Positions 8,156 to 16,474 of a stretch of 39,069 nucleotides of DNA are shown piece by piece. The stretch spans positions 1-39,069 of the forward strand of contig DDDG01000015.1 in NCBI GenBank assembly GCA_002336245.1. The letters run 5' to 3'. The translations under genes were made by a program, and so were the position numbers. Numbering within the stretch: position 1 is the stretch's first letter; every line of letters begins with the position of its first letter. The stretch comes from Flavobacteriales bacterium UBA1986 (GTDB lineage: Bacteria > Bacteroidota > Bacteroidia > Flavobacteriales_G > Salibacteraceae). The notes beneath the pieces are model-generated. The model did not search any database. It worked only from the letters and a program-made list of their open reading frames with translations, and had not been told where the DNA came from.

Positions 8156-8542
8156 ATGAGAAGGTATGTCTTCCTCGTATTACTGTTCAGCCTTTACATC
8201 GGATTAAGTTCCTGCGATGCCGTAAATCGACTTCAATATTCGTTGCAGAATAAAACCGAAGAAACCATAAGAGTTCGAATTCCCAATTTCCCTATTGAAC
8301 CTGAAAAAGGCGAATTCAGCACTAGACTAGATACCATCATCGAAATCGCGCCAGGTCAGTCGCTGTGGATTGGCAGCTCTCCCACCGACATCAACTTCCC
8401 TTGGGCAACGAAGAACATCTATAAGGAGGCGCCAGGAATCTGCGGTCTGGAACTCATTGCACAGGGCAGCCTTATAAAACTCGACTGTTCGAAGGCTAGT
8501 TGGAAGTACAAAAAGAGGTGGTCGACACTCAAAATCAATTAA
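8156..8542 (+). CDS. Small lipoprotein of unknown function
   Basis: The product is 128 residues from the ATG at 8156, chosen because it starts directly with a lipoprotein signal (MRRYVFLVLLFSLYIGLSSC). The mature part starts DAVNRLQYSLQNKTEETI and looks beta-rich, with a Pro/Trp segment (PGQSLWIGSSPTDINFPW) and a lysine-rich tail. No family was recognised. It follows the CPBP gene closely, which may mean co-transcription. Confidence 0.7.
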   Translation: MRRYVFLVLLFSLYIGLSSCDAVNRLQYSLQNKTEETIRVRIPNFPIEPEKGEFSTRLDTIIEIAPGQSLWIGSSPTDINFPWATKNIYKEAPGICGLELIAQGSLIKLDCSKASWKYKKRWSTLKIN

Positions 8543-8608
8543 TGAGCCCTCAGACAAGAATATAAAGCTATACTTGAGGTATACAAGAAAGTATCAGCCC
8601 TGTAGAGA

Positions 8609-9004
8609 ATGGAAAAATCAGAATTTTTAGAACAGCACGTCTTCAATGAATTGAAGAAGGTTAAAACTGGAGTTGAGTCGGTAGAGGCTCAGTCTTTTTC
8701 CGAATCGGATTTTGAAATTATCCTCAAACGAATTGAGCACTTTGGAATCGGAGTGTACAAAATTGAGGCTTGGCAGGAGGACAAAGTCGTGGACACTTCA
8801 AGTCATGAAGATTTTAAGAAGAAAGTGACAGATTCGTCTTGGTACAAGAAAGCCTTTTTAACCCTTAAAACACGCCAAGCCGGACTCAGCTACTCTGCCA
8901 GCTATAAAATCTCACCCAAACTTTTGGCAAGAGATCCATTTGTGGCAAGCCCTACTAAATCCGCCGACGATGTTCAAGAAGCCAAAGATTTAACAGAGGA
9001 CTAA
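8609..9004 (+). CDS. Uncharacterised cytoplasmic protein
   Basis: This 131-residue protein has no signal peptide or membrane segment. It begins with an acidic helical region, continues with EIILKRIEHFGIGVYKIEAW and SSWYKKAFLTLKTRQAGLSY, and ends in an acidic, disordered-looking tail. Its codon use and ATG start look normal and the cupin gene follows after 17 bases, so it is likely real and co-transcribed with it. I do not recognise the family. Confidence 0.7.
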   Translation: MEKSEFLEQHVFNELKKVKTGVESVEAQSFSESDFEIILKRIEHFGIGVYKIEAWQEDKVVDTSSHEDFKKKVTDSSWYKKAFLTLKTRQAGLSYSASYKISPKLLARDPFVASPTKSADDVQEAKDLTED

Positions 9005-9021
9005 TATTTAAGACCGCAGAA

Positions 9022-9456
9022 ATGAAATCAAAGCAATACCTAAGAACTGGAGAAGGCGAGAATTACAACTACGCTCAAGATCATTGTTTCATAAAGCTTT
9101 CATCCAGGGACACAAATGGTGAATTGTGCATCATCGAAGACACCTTAAAACCTGGCTTTCACCTTAAGCGTCATCATCACAAAGTAATGACTGAAGTCTT
9201 CTACATGTTGGAAGGCACAATGGAGCTCATCTTTGACAATGAGACAATCACTCTGAGCCCAGGAGATACGATTACGGTTCCACCAAATGTTTGGCACGAA
9301 GCCATTTGTGTTGAAGGAGGTAAAATGCTGACGATCTTTAAAAATGGTGAATTCGACGTTTTTCTGGAAGGTCTTTCGAAGATGAGCGAGGCTGATTTTT
9401 CCGACGCAGAGCTTATGAAGTCGTACTCCGAGAAGTTTGACATTTATGAAGAATAA
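9022..9456 (+). CDS. Cupin domain protein
   Basis: This 144-residue single-domain cupin carries metal-binding motif 1 as HLKRHHHKVMTEVFYMLEG (two to three His plus Glu) and motif 2 as PGDTITVPPNVWHEA with the last His. Such proteins bind a divalent metal and act as small dioxygenases, isomerases or sensors; the substrate here cannot be inferred. The ChaN-like gene begins 7 bases after its stop, so the two are probably one operon. Confidence 0.9.
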   Translation: MKSKQYLRTGEGENYNYAQDHCFIKLSSRDTNGELCIIEDTLKPGFHLKRHHHKVMTEVFYMLEGTMELIFDNETITLSPGDTITVPPNVWHEAICVEGGKMLTIFKNGEFDVFLEGLSKMSEADFSDAELMKSYSEKFDIYEE

Positions 9457-9463
9457 AACGACT

Positions 9464-10315
9464 ATGAAAAACTCCATCTTAAGTCTTGCACTGCTTCTCA
9501 TTACAAATCTTGCCTACACCCAAGAAAGGGCCTACGTGGTCTATACGGCCCAGGGAAAGAAAGTGTCCTACGAAAAGATGATGAAGTCCCTCGTGAAAAG
9601 CGATGTGGTTCTGTTTGGTGAGCTCCACAACAATCCAATCAGTCACTGGTTGCAATATGAAGTGACTTCGGAACTCAACAATACACGTGAACTTGTTCTA
9701 GGCGCTGAAATGTTTGAAGCCGATAATCAGATTCCACTGAATCAATATCTGCTCGACAGCATCACTTCCAAAGAACTCGATACCCTGGCCAGACTATGGC
9801 CGAATCACAAAACAGACTATGCTCCATTGGTGAATTTCGCGAAGGAGAACCAGCTTCCATTTATTGCCACCAATATTCCAAGAAGGTACGCTCGTATGGT
9901 TTTCAAAAAGGGCTTCGAAGGGCTTGACTCTCTGACTTCGATGGAAAAAGAATGGATGGCACCCCTACCGATTCCCTTCGACAGCGAATTGCCAACTTAT
10001 AAAAACATTCTCGTCATGATGGGCGATCATGGCAGCCCCAGCTTGGTTAAAGCCCAAGCCATGAAGGATGCCACCATGGCGCACTTTATTTTGGCAAACT
10101 ATAAAGCAGACCAATTGTTCTTGCATTTCAACGGCGCCTACCATTCTGATTTTTATGAAGGCATTCTATGGTATTTAAAAGGCGCTCAAAAGGATTTGAA
10201 CTACACGACCATCTCCACGGTTTCGCAAGAAAACATCAAAGAATTGCTCGAAGAAAATCGTTCGAAAGCAGATTATATCATTTGCGTGGACGAGAACATG
10301 ACCACAACCTATTAG
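9464..10315 (+). CDS. ChaN/Tiki-like exported haem- or iron-associated protein
   Basis: The product is 283 residues from the ATG at 9464, which starts a clear signal peptide ending near AYTQE. Earlier in-frame starts at 9437 and 9446 overlap the cupin gene and would precede the signal. The domain matches ChaN/erythromycin-esterase-like (EreA/ChaN) folds: VVLFGELHNNPISH, LGAEMFEADNQ, WPNHKTDYAPLVNFA, PRRYARM and FLHFNGAYHSDFYEG. Campylobacter ChaN binds haem and is iron regulated; related Tiki proteins are metalloproteases. Which activity applies here is unknown. The GE-H and H-N motifs likely form the metal site. Confidence 0.85.
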   Translation: MKNSILSLALLLITNLAYTQERAYVVYTAQGKKVSYEKMMKSLVKSDVVLFGELHNNPISHWLQYEVTSELNNTRELVLGAEMFEADNQIPLNQYLLDSITSKELDTLARLWPNHKTDYAPLVNFAKENQLPFIATNIPRRYARMVFKKGFEGLDSLTSMEKEWMAPLPIPFDSELPTYKNILVMMGDHGSPSLVKAQAMKDATMAHFILANYKADQLFLHFNGAYHSDFYEGILWYLKGAQKDLNYTTISTVSQENIKELLEENRSKADYIICVDENMTTTY

Positions 10316-10334
10316 AGAAGAATAAGATTCCCAT

Positions 10335-10796
10335 ATGACCAACAACGACATCTTTAGGCGAATCAGATACGTATTCGACCTTGATGATAGCGCGATGATT
10401 GCGCTGTTTAAATTGGCGGAATATGAAGTTGATCGCGCGCAAGTGAGCGACTGGTTGAAAAAGGAAGACGATCCATTGGCGATTGATATTTCCGACCGAG
10501 AACTGGCCATTTTTCTCAATGGTTTCATCATTGAAAAACGTGGAAAAAGAGAGGGCCCAATGCCCGAACCTGAAGATCCTTTGAGCAACAATATGATTCT
10601 TCGCAAACTGAAGATTGCACTGGACTTGAAGACTGAAGACATGCTGGAGCTCTTCTCTTCGGCAGGAAAGAAATTAAGCAAACATGAGTTGAGTGCCTTT
10701 TTTCGAAAGCCTGACCATAAATCCTATCGCCTTTGTATGGATCAATACTTACGCAATTTCCTTAGCGCACTGCAAACGAAATACAAAGTTGAGTAA
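10335..10796 (+). CDS. DUF1456 (YehS-like) protein
   Basis: This 153-residue protein is made of two similar halves, the usual DUF1456 arrangement. Each half starts with a short N-(D/M)I-(F/L)R-(R/K)-(I/L) motif (NNDIFRRIRYVFDLDD and NNMILRKLKIALDLKT), continues with a helix on which a conserved Leu-Phe pair sits (MIALFKLAEY, MLELFSSAGK), and ends with WL/FFR-K and LNGF or LRNFL. The cellular function of YehS-type proteins is not established. It follows the ChaN-like gene by 19 bases. Confidence 0.92.
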   Translation: MTNNDIFRRIRYVFDLDDSAMIALFKLAEYEVDRAQVSDWLKKEDDPLAIDISDRELAIFLNGFIIEKRGKREGPMPEPEDPLSNNMILRKLKIALDLKTEDMLELFSSAGKKLSKHELSAFFRKPDHKSYRLCMDQYLRNFLSALQTKYKVE

Positions 10797-10832
10797 GAGA
10801 ACACAATAGAGGTTTCGTTTTTCAGTTTACAT

Positions 10833-11129
10833 ATGAAACATTCATCAATGAAAAACACACTATCAATCTCTCTCTTGTCAATTTTGCTTTTTCCTTGCAG
10901 CAAAGATTATGAAACTGGAACCGTCAAAGATTATGGAGCTCAAGCTCTAGATGGCTGCTGATGGGTGATTGAAATCGGAAGCGAGGTTTATTCCACTACC
11001 AATTTGGCCACTCAATATCAACAAGACGGACTATCAATAGAGTTGGAATACAAAGAATTGAACTCCATTTACACTTGTGGGTTGTTGCCTACATCCTATC
11101 CCGAAATTGAGATTAAGGATGTGAAATAA
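10833..11129 (+). pseudogene. Lipoprotein gene interrupted by an in-frame TGA
   Basis: One 98-codon frame runs from ATG 10833 (or 10848) to TAA 11127. It has a lipoprotein signal (SILLFPC) and a mature part of a type common in Bacteroidota. Codon 43, at 10959-10961, is TGA in the context DGC-stop-WVIEIG; relatives normally have Gly here, so GGA to TGA is a one-base change. The frame after the stop remains coding in character (NLATQYQQDGLSIELEYKEL, CGLLPTSYPEIEIKDVK). It is therefore a single-lesion pseudogene, or a consensus error. No selenocysteine-type element was recognised. Confidence 0.72.
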
Positions 11130-11288
11130 CTTCAACTCTCTGAAGCAAATGTCAAAGCACGTCGCTTGAACTCCACCTTACATCTCGACAAAGTGCATAT
11201 GGAATTGTGGCTTCCATTACTTTAGCTTCTCTTGTAGTAAAATTCACCAAAAGTAATTGACTAGTTTAGCTCTTTCTAAAATGAGCAC

Positions 11289-13523
11289 ATGTCAAAATTA
11301 AGCACCCTACTAGCCTTAACAAGTCTTCTTACGTTCTCTCAGGTTCATTCCCAAACTCTTCCATTCGATTTCGAAGACTCTTTATCAAGCTCAAACTTTG
11401 TTGACTTTAGTGGTGGCGGTGCCATTGTTATGGCAAATCCTTTCTCGGGTGGAATCAACACCAGCGATTCTGTGGCCCGCATCATTCGCAACGGTGGCCA
11501 AATTTGGGCAGGAAGTAAAATCATTCTTTCGGCCAATCTCGACTTCTCGGTCTTAACCAAGATCAGCATGAAAGTGTACACCACTGCTCCAATCGGAACT
11601 GTGGTGAAGTTAAAACTTGAAGGCAGCGCACCTTCCGTAGAGGCCGATGCCTTTACAAGTACGTCTGGCGCATGGGAAACGCTGGAATGGATCTTCGCTG
11701 GCACACCCAATACGCTCAACGAGCTCGTGTTTATGTTCGATTACGGGAACATTGGCAATGGATCAGCAAGTTCCACTTTCTATTTTGATGATGTTCAACA
11801 AGTTCCTGGCCCACCTGCCCCTCAGTTGATTTCATTGCCGATAGATTTTGAGTCAGGAATTGTGAGCAGCGATTTTCTCAACTTTGCTGGAGCTGGAGCA
11901 ATCCTGATTGCAAACCCACAAAAGCAAGGCATCAATACCAGCAATACAGTTTGTGAGATTATTCGCAATGGAGGCGATTTATGGGCTGGAGCTACCCTTC
12001 TGCTCGACAGTGTTTTGGATTTGTCGAACATGTGGCATTTTTCTACGAAAGTGTTTACCTCCGCTCCGGTTGGAACACGCATGAAACTGGAACTTCTCGG
12101 CCCAACAAGTTCACACAGCATAGATGCTTTCACAAGCGTTTCTGGTGCTTGGGAAACGATCGAATGGAATTTTCACGGACAACCGAACACCTTCAATAAA
12201 ATGGCCTTTCTCTTCGATTTTGGACATGTGGGTGACGGAAGTGCGAGCTCTACTTTCTTATTCGACGATGTGCAGCAGTTCGTAGGCCCTCCTCTGCCCG
12301 CACCAGTTCCCACCAGCCTACCCATTGACTTTGAATCAGGAATGCTGAGCTCCGATTTCACCAACGAGTTCGGCGCTACTGGTAGCGTAGTTGCCAATCC
12401 TCAGGTCGGCGGCATCAATACAAGCGACACCGTAGGCCACATCATTAAAAGTGGTGGGCATGGATATGCACGCACCAAATTGATCTTGACCAACAACATG
12501 GACTTTTCAACTTTAAGTTCAATTTCCATGAAAGTATATTCCGATGCTCCAGTGGGCAGCATCTTGAAGCTGAAGGTGGAAAGCACAACTTCAGGCGCTG
12601 CAAATGAACGAGATGCTTACAGCACCGTTTCTGGCGACTGGGCAACATATACTTGGGATTTTGCTGGAGATCCACCTGTGTACAATGTGCTGACCTTCAT
12701 GATGGGCTTCGGCGTCATTGGTGATGCTTCTCCAACTTCCACCTTTCTCATCGACGATATAGAACAAGTTGCCGGCTTGCCTCCACTTCCTAAAGCCAGC
12801 TTGCCCATCAACTTTGAAAATGGTGTTAGCACCGCTTCCTTCTTAGATTTTGACGGAGCAGGTTCCACGGTAATTTCCAATCCCGAAAAGAATGGCATCA
12901 ACCCTTCTGATTCTGTAGGAAAGATGGTTCGAAATGGTGGCCAAATATGGGCCGGCAGTAAGCTCTACCTCGACACCACTTTAGATTTCTCAAGCTTTCC
13001 ATACCTCACAATGAAGGTCTTCACCCAAGCTCCCATTGGAACAACCGCGAAACTTAAATTGGAAGGGACTGCTGGCGCTGAAACTGAAGTCGATGTTGTC
13101 ACCACAGTTTCAGGTGAATGGGAAACGCTCAAATGGGATTTCAGTGGTGAGCCAAGCATTTACCAAGACATCGTCTTTATGTTCGACTATGGAGCCATTG
13201 GAGACAGTTCATCCGCTTCAACCTTCCTATTCGACGATGTTGAGCAAACAGATGGCACGAGCAGCAATACGGGTTTGGATCTTATGCCTCATTTGGAAGT
13301 GATCAAGAGCTTTCCAAATCCTGCAACAGAGTTCATCAACTTCGCTGCAGAAAGCACCATTGAGTCCATATCACTTTTCGATGTACTGGGAAATGAAGTC
13401 TTAAGTCAAGGAAGCAATAGTAATGAAGTAAGAATGGATGTAATTGGCATCGCCAGCGGCGTCTACACAGCTCAAATCACCACTTCCAAAAGTCATCACA
13501 GACTCAAGATTGTGATTGAATAA
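11289..13523 (+). CDS. T9SS-secreted protein with four tandem carbohydrate-binding-like repeats
   Basis: This 744-residue protein has a signal peptide (1-21), four homologous beta-sandwich repeats starting near residues 24, 183, 344 and 505 (period 159-161), and a type A T9SS sorting domain from about 668 (SFPNPATEFINF to KIVIE). Each repeat contains LPxDFE, an ANPxxxGINxSD core, a Gly/Trp-Ala-Gly strand (GGQIWAGSK), a KLKLEG strand, SGxWETLEW and a closing TFxFDDV. The pattern resembles CBM-type modules of laminarin or cellulose-active enzymes, but no catalytic domain is present. It is probably a surface glycan-binding protein. A related module occurs in the protein at 17576-18640. Confidence 0.88.
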   Translation: MSKLSTLLALTSLLTFSQVHSQTLPFDFEDSLSSSNFVDFSGGGAIVMANPFSGGINTSDSVARIIRNGGQIWAGSKIILSANLDFSVLTKISMKVYTTAPIGTVVKLKLEGSAPSVEADAFTSTSGAWETLEWIFAGTPNTLNELVFMFDYGNIGNGSASSTFYFDDVQQVPGPPAPQLISLPIDFESGIVSSDFLNFAGAGAILIANPQKQGINTSNTVCEIIRNGGDLWAGATLLLDSVLDLSNMWHFSTKVFTSAPVGTRMKLELLGPTSSHSIDAFTSVSGAWETIEWNFHGQPNTFNKMAFLFDFGHVGDGSASSTFLFDDVQQFVGPPLPAPVPTSLPIDFESGMLSSDFTNEFGATGSVVANPQVGGINTSDTVGHIIKSGGHGYARTKLILTNNMDFSTLSSISMKVYSDAPVGSILKLKVESTTSGAANERDAYSTVSGDWATYTWDFAGDPPVYNVLTFMMGFGVIGDASPTSTFLIDDIEQVAGLPPLPKASLPINFENGVSTASFLDFDGAGSTVISNPEKNGINPSDSVGKMVRNGGQIWAGSKLYLDTTLDFSSFPYLTMKVFTQAPIGTTAKLKLEGTAGAETEVDVVTTVSGEWETLKWDFSGEPSIYQDIVFMFDYGAIGDSSSASTFLFDDVEQTDGTSSNTGLDLMPHLEVIKSFPNPATEFINFAAESTIESISLFDVLGNEVLSQGSNSNEVRMDVIGIASGVYTAQITTSKSHHRLKIVIE
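11358..13245 (+). repeat. Four tandem protein-coding repeats of about 480 bp
   Basis: Units begin at about 11358, 11835, 12318 and 12801, each coding for about 160 residues of the same beta-sandwich module. The units have diverged clearly at DNA level, so they reflect an old internal duplication rather than a recent or assembly-made tandem array. Units 1 and 4 look most alike (NGGQIWAGSK in both). Confidence 0.85.
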
Positions 13524-13549
13524 GCCTGAATTCCTATGCTTATTGGGAC

Positions 13550-14170
13550 TCAAATGAGTTCTCGCCTCTTGAGTTTTCTTTCCAATTTGCTGATGGCCAT
13601 TTTTTGCATCAGTCGCTCCCTTTTTGGTGACTTCCTTCTACGAGCTGACCAGTTACCGTAGGCGTTTTTGCTCATGAATACTCTAAAGAGCTTACGTTTT
13701 AGCTTTGAGCCATTCACTCTATTTCGAGTTATATTACCAATTACCTTTTCCCCTTCAACGATGAGATAATTTTCAAGGCATAGATCGAGCACCAACATTT
13801 TCCCAGTGAATTCGCTGGCCGCACCATACTGAAAAGAATTCCATTCATTTAGCAGATCACCTGTGACGATGTATCTCCTGCCCGGCTCCTTGTGCGGTAG
13901 ACTGTGAAAACACTCAAAACCTTTGTCATTCAACAAGTACAGCGTGTCCAAGCCATAATCTCCTTTGAGTAGGCGAAGAACCTTTAAGCGAGTAATGGTA
14001 TAGGCATACTTCGAAGTATCGAGCGCTTGCACATCAATCACTTCCACCTCCATCATATGTTGACCGATAGAGTTCACAAATTTATCGGGCCCCTTACAAG
14101 AACAGCACATTACCTGAACGTGCAGCACGATCGCGAAAAAGCTCAATGCAAATGCTCTGGGAATTCTCAT
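13550..14170 (-). CDS. Secreted cysteine-rich protein, possibly NTR/TIMP-like
   Basis: This 206-residue protein has a signal peptide followed by CCSCKGPD, which resembles the CSC start of netrin/TIMP-like (NTR) domains. A beta-rich region follows (VEVIDVQALDTSKYAYTITRLKVLRLLKGD, GRRYIVTGDLL), then a very basic C-terminal tail rich in Lys and Arg. The NTR-like call is an inference from the N-terminal cysteines and the lengths. Its ATG overlaps the stop of the upstream TonB-like ORF (ATGA), suggesting translational coupling. Since that upstream gene is damaged, expression of this one may be altered. Confidence 0.6.
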   Translation of the reverse strand: MRIPRAFALSFFAIVLHVQVMCCSCKGPDKFVNSIGQHMMEVEVIDVQALDTSKYAYTITRLKVLRLLKGDYGLDTLYLLNDKGFECFHSLPHKEPGRRYIVTGDLLNEWNSFQYGAASEFTGKMLVLDLCLENYLIVEGEKVIGNITRNRVNGSKLKRKLFRVFMSKNAYGNWSARRRKSPKRERLMQKMAISKLERKLKRRELI

Positions 14171-14757
14171 CGCTCTTCTTGTATTTTATAGCGGAAAGGA
14201 AGCATGGTATAGCAAGCACGGCTCTTTCCTGTTTGATCTTTCGCTGGTTCCCAAGCTGGCATTGAGCGGGCCTTTTGCATTGCTAAACTATCTAAAATGG
14301 GATGAAGGCTTCGCTTCACTTCTACTTCTGTAACCAGCCCCGATTCGCTCAACATTAGTTGAAGAACAAGCTTTCCCTCTACTCCAATCTCAGTCAATGG
14401 GTTCTCATTTTCCAAAAGAAACGCTCTTAAATCCTCGGCCGAAAAGGGAGGCTCGGCATTTTCTTGTAAAAACGCACAGGCGATAATTTCTGGAGTACCT
14501 GAAACAGCGATGATTGGTTCTTCTTCAACCTCAACTTCCTCCTCAATTTCATCACCCAAACAGCACCGTCCTCGCGCTTCAAATGCCTCGATCATTGGGT
14601 TGTTCTGGGCCATCTTAAGAAGAGCTAAGGAATCAATTCGAGCTTTGTACTCCTCATTCGCCGACTGGTACTCATAGACTTCAAGAAATTCCCGAATGCA
14701 TCGGTTGTAATGCCAATGCCGTAATCGTGTACGTCTCCGCCAATCTGTATTGCCCAA
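14167..14757 (-). CDS. TonB C-terminal-domain protein, 5' truncated
   Basis: The C-terminal 80 residues match the TonB C-terminal domain used by Bacteroidota energy-transducer-like proteins: GVEGKLVLQLMLSESG, VTEVEVKRSLHPILDSLAMQ and a final RACYTMLPFRYKI. A middle segment is acidic (DEIEEEVEVEEEP). The ORF's first 20-odd codons (from a TTG at 14757) are only an out-of-frame reading of the SBBP gene. Genuine-looking sequence starts near 14691 (EFLEVYEYQSANEEYK), directly at the junction with the SBBP gene. The normal N-terminal signal or membrane region is missing. Translation could start at the ATG at 14613, giving a domain without a membrane anchor. Confidence 0.6.
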   Translation of the reverse strand: MGNTDWRRRTRLRHWHYNRCIREFLEVYEYQSANEEYKARIDSLALLKMAQNNPMIEAFEARGRCCLGDEIEEEVEVEEEPIIAVSGTPEIIACAFLQENAEPPFSAEDLRAFLLENENPLTEIGVEGKLVLQLMLSESGLVTEVEVKRSLHPILDSLAMQKARSMPAWEPAKDQTGKSRACYTMLPFRYKIQEER

Positions 14758-15821
14758 ACAAAATTGCCCTGAACATTTAATTTTAGGATGAAGGCATCAT
14801 CCGTTGGACTGATGATTCCCGGGGTGGTTAAGAAATACGTGGCCGAACCAGGATCGAAATCAACCGTCCCCTTAAAATAGCCAGTGACTAAAACATTGTG
14901 ATTGATATCTACAGCAATCGAACTTCCCTCATCATTCACATTTGCTCCGCCCAAAGATTTGGCCCACAAATAATTACCATTGGCATCCAATTTTTGAATG
15001 AAAACATCTCGTGCGCCGCCGTTGGCAACCAAGTTATTTACTGAGCTGCCCGGGTCAAAATCTACCGTGCTGCCAAAATAACCAGTGGTAAGAACATCAC
15101 CATTTTGATCTGCAGTAACTGCATTTGCTGAACTGTTGTCCATTGATGCAGCCCAGATAAAGTCTCCATTGGTGTTCAGCTTTTGAATGTAGCTTCCAGT
15201 GCCTACTACCGTCATCATAAAGGAGGCAGATCCAGGGTCAAAATCGATGGTTCCCCTAAATGTTCCTGCGGTGATTACATTCCCACTTTGGTCTATGCAA
15301 ATAGAGTAAGCAAATTCGTTGTTGCTCCCAACAATTCTCTTCAGCCACTGGTAATCGCCATTTTGATCGAGCTTAAGTGTGAAGGCATCGCGATTTCCAC
15401 TTGTGTTATAAACGGCCGTCCCCATTCCAGGATTAAAATCAACAGTACCTTGAAAATACCCGGTAACAAATACGTTCCCGATCGTATCGACTGCAATTGC
15501 TGATGTTATCACAATATCCGCAGCTCCTGTTCCCCCAATGTTTTTTACCCAAAGGAGGTTGCCGTTCGCATCCAGTTTTTGAATGTAGGCATCAAAACTG
15601 CCTGTGCCTATTGAGGTGTTCACTGAACTTCCAGGGTCGAAGTCTACAGTATCTTGATAGGTACCAGTGCTGTAAACATTGCCATTGATATCTGCAGCTA
15701 TTGAATTCCCTACATCATTACCTTGACCACCCATCGCTGCAGCCCACTCAAATGTTGGGTTTTGTGCATTGCAGATCAATGCAAAAAGAATTGATAAAGA
15801 AGTAATTAGATGCTTTCTCAT
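14625..15821 (-). CDS. SBBP beta-propeller-like repeat protein, C-terminally truncated
   Basis: The 398-residue ORF has a signal peptide and five full repeats of about 55-60 residues of the SBBP type (GNVYSTGTYQDTVDFDPG, then AFxLKLDxNGxxxW). A sixth repeat begins at DAFGNF (to about 14685) but breaks off into an unrelated 19-residue tail in the frame of the neighbouring TonB-domain gene. Proteins of this type normally continue for more repeats and end in a T9SS sorting domain, which is missing here. The product would be exported by Sec but probably not secreted by T9SS. The SBBP call is secure; the truncation is inferred from the abrupt end. Confidence 0.82.
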   Translation of the reverse strand: MRKHLITSLSILFALICNAQNPTFEWAAAMGGQGNDVGNSIAADINGNVYSTGTYQDTVDFDPGSSVNTSIGTGSFDAYIQKLDANGNLLWVKNIGGTGAADIVITSAIAVDTIGNVFVTGYFQGTVDFNPGMGTAVYNTSGNRDAFTLKLDQNGDYQWLKRIVGSNNEFAYSICIDQSGNVITAGTFRGTIDFDPGSASFMMTVVGTGSYIQKLNTNGDFIWAASMDNSSANAVTADQNGDVLTTGYFGSTVDFDPGSSVNNLVANGGARDVFIQKLDANGNYLWAKSLGGANVNDEGSSIAVDINHNVLVTGYFKGTVDFDPGSATYFLTTPGIISPTDDAFILKLNVQGNFVWAIQIGGDVHDYGIGITTDAFGNFLKSMSTSRRMRSTKLELIP

Positions 15822-15928
15822 GATTCGAAAAATTCGCTTGGCGCTAAATTACATATTGATGAGCTATAGCATGCCTTCTCAAGTGAAGAAACAAGACTTG
15901 TGTCACTTCTTCGCCCTTCGGATAGCCT

Positions 15929-15936
15929 TACCTTTG
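15929..15936 (+). promoter_or_regulatory. Bacteroidota -7 element upstream of tspO
   Basis: TACCTTTG matches TAnnTTTG exactly and is followed by CA. It lies 64 bases before the tspO start codon, with an expected transcript start near 15943. No clear TTTG -33 element was found at the proper spacing. Confidence 0.5.
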
Positions 15937-16000
15937 CACTGAATCAATCTCAGGACGAAAAACGATTTCCTAATGGTCCTTAGATATTGAAAACTGCCGC

Positions 16001-16459
16001 ATGATTTTCCGCCTCATCCTCTTCCTTGCGCTCAACTTTGCCGCTTTGGCTATAGGAGGCATATTCACGAGTAATGGAATTCCATCCGATTGGCATCTGG
16101 GCTTGGCAAAAGCACCTTGGACACCCCCAGGCTGGGTTTTCGGTGCTGCTTGGACAACGATCATGATTTTCTTCGGATTGTACCTAGCTTACTTATGGCC
16201 CACGGTTGAAAACAATTATTTATTCATTGGCCTCTACGTCATTCAATGGATTTTGAATGTTGGCTGGAATCCAACCTTCTTTTACTTCCATCAGGTCTTT
16301 GTAGGTCTAGTGGTCATAAGCAGTTTAACGCTGCTCGTAGGTTTCTTCCTCTTCTACTATTGGCCAGAGTTGAAACTCAAATCTGCACTCATACTCCCCT
16401 ATTTCATTTGGTTGCTGATTGCGACCTCCTTGAATGGGTACATTCTTTTCAAGAATTGA
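16001..16459 (+). CDS. tspO: TspO/MBR family tryptophan-rich sensory protein
   Basis: This 152-residue protein has five transmembrane helices. Family landmarks are visible: an N-terminal helix, GLAKAPWTPPGWVFGAAWTT (the PxWxPP-type loop and following helix), then YVIQWILNVGWNPTFF with the conserved W/N residues, and WPELKLKSALILPYFIW. TspO binds porphyrins and is tied to tetrapyrrole or oxidative-stress control. The arsM gene starts 15 bases downstream, suggesting one transcript from the -7 element at 15929. Confidence 0.95.
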   Translation: MIFRLILFLALNFAALAIGGIFTSNGIPSDWHLGLAKAPWTPPGWVFGAAWTTIMIFFGLYLAYLWPTVENNYLFIGLYVIQWILNVGWNPTFFYFHQVFVGLVVISSLTLLVGFFLFYYWPELKLKSALILPYFIWLLIATSLNGYILFKN

Positions 16460-16474
16460 TTTAAGCCTTATAAG

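Noticed and set aside
11358..13245. Assembly duplication of a 480-bp segment
   Set aside because: The four copies differ strongly at DNA level while keeping the protein pattern, so they are an old duplication.
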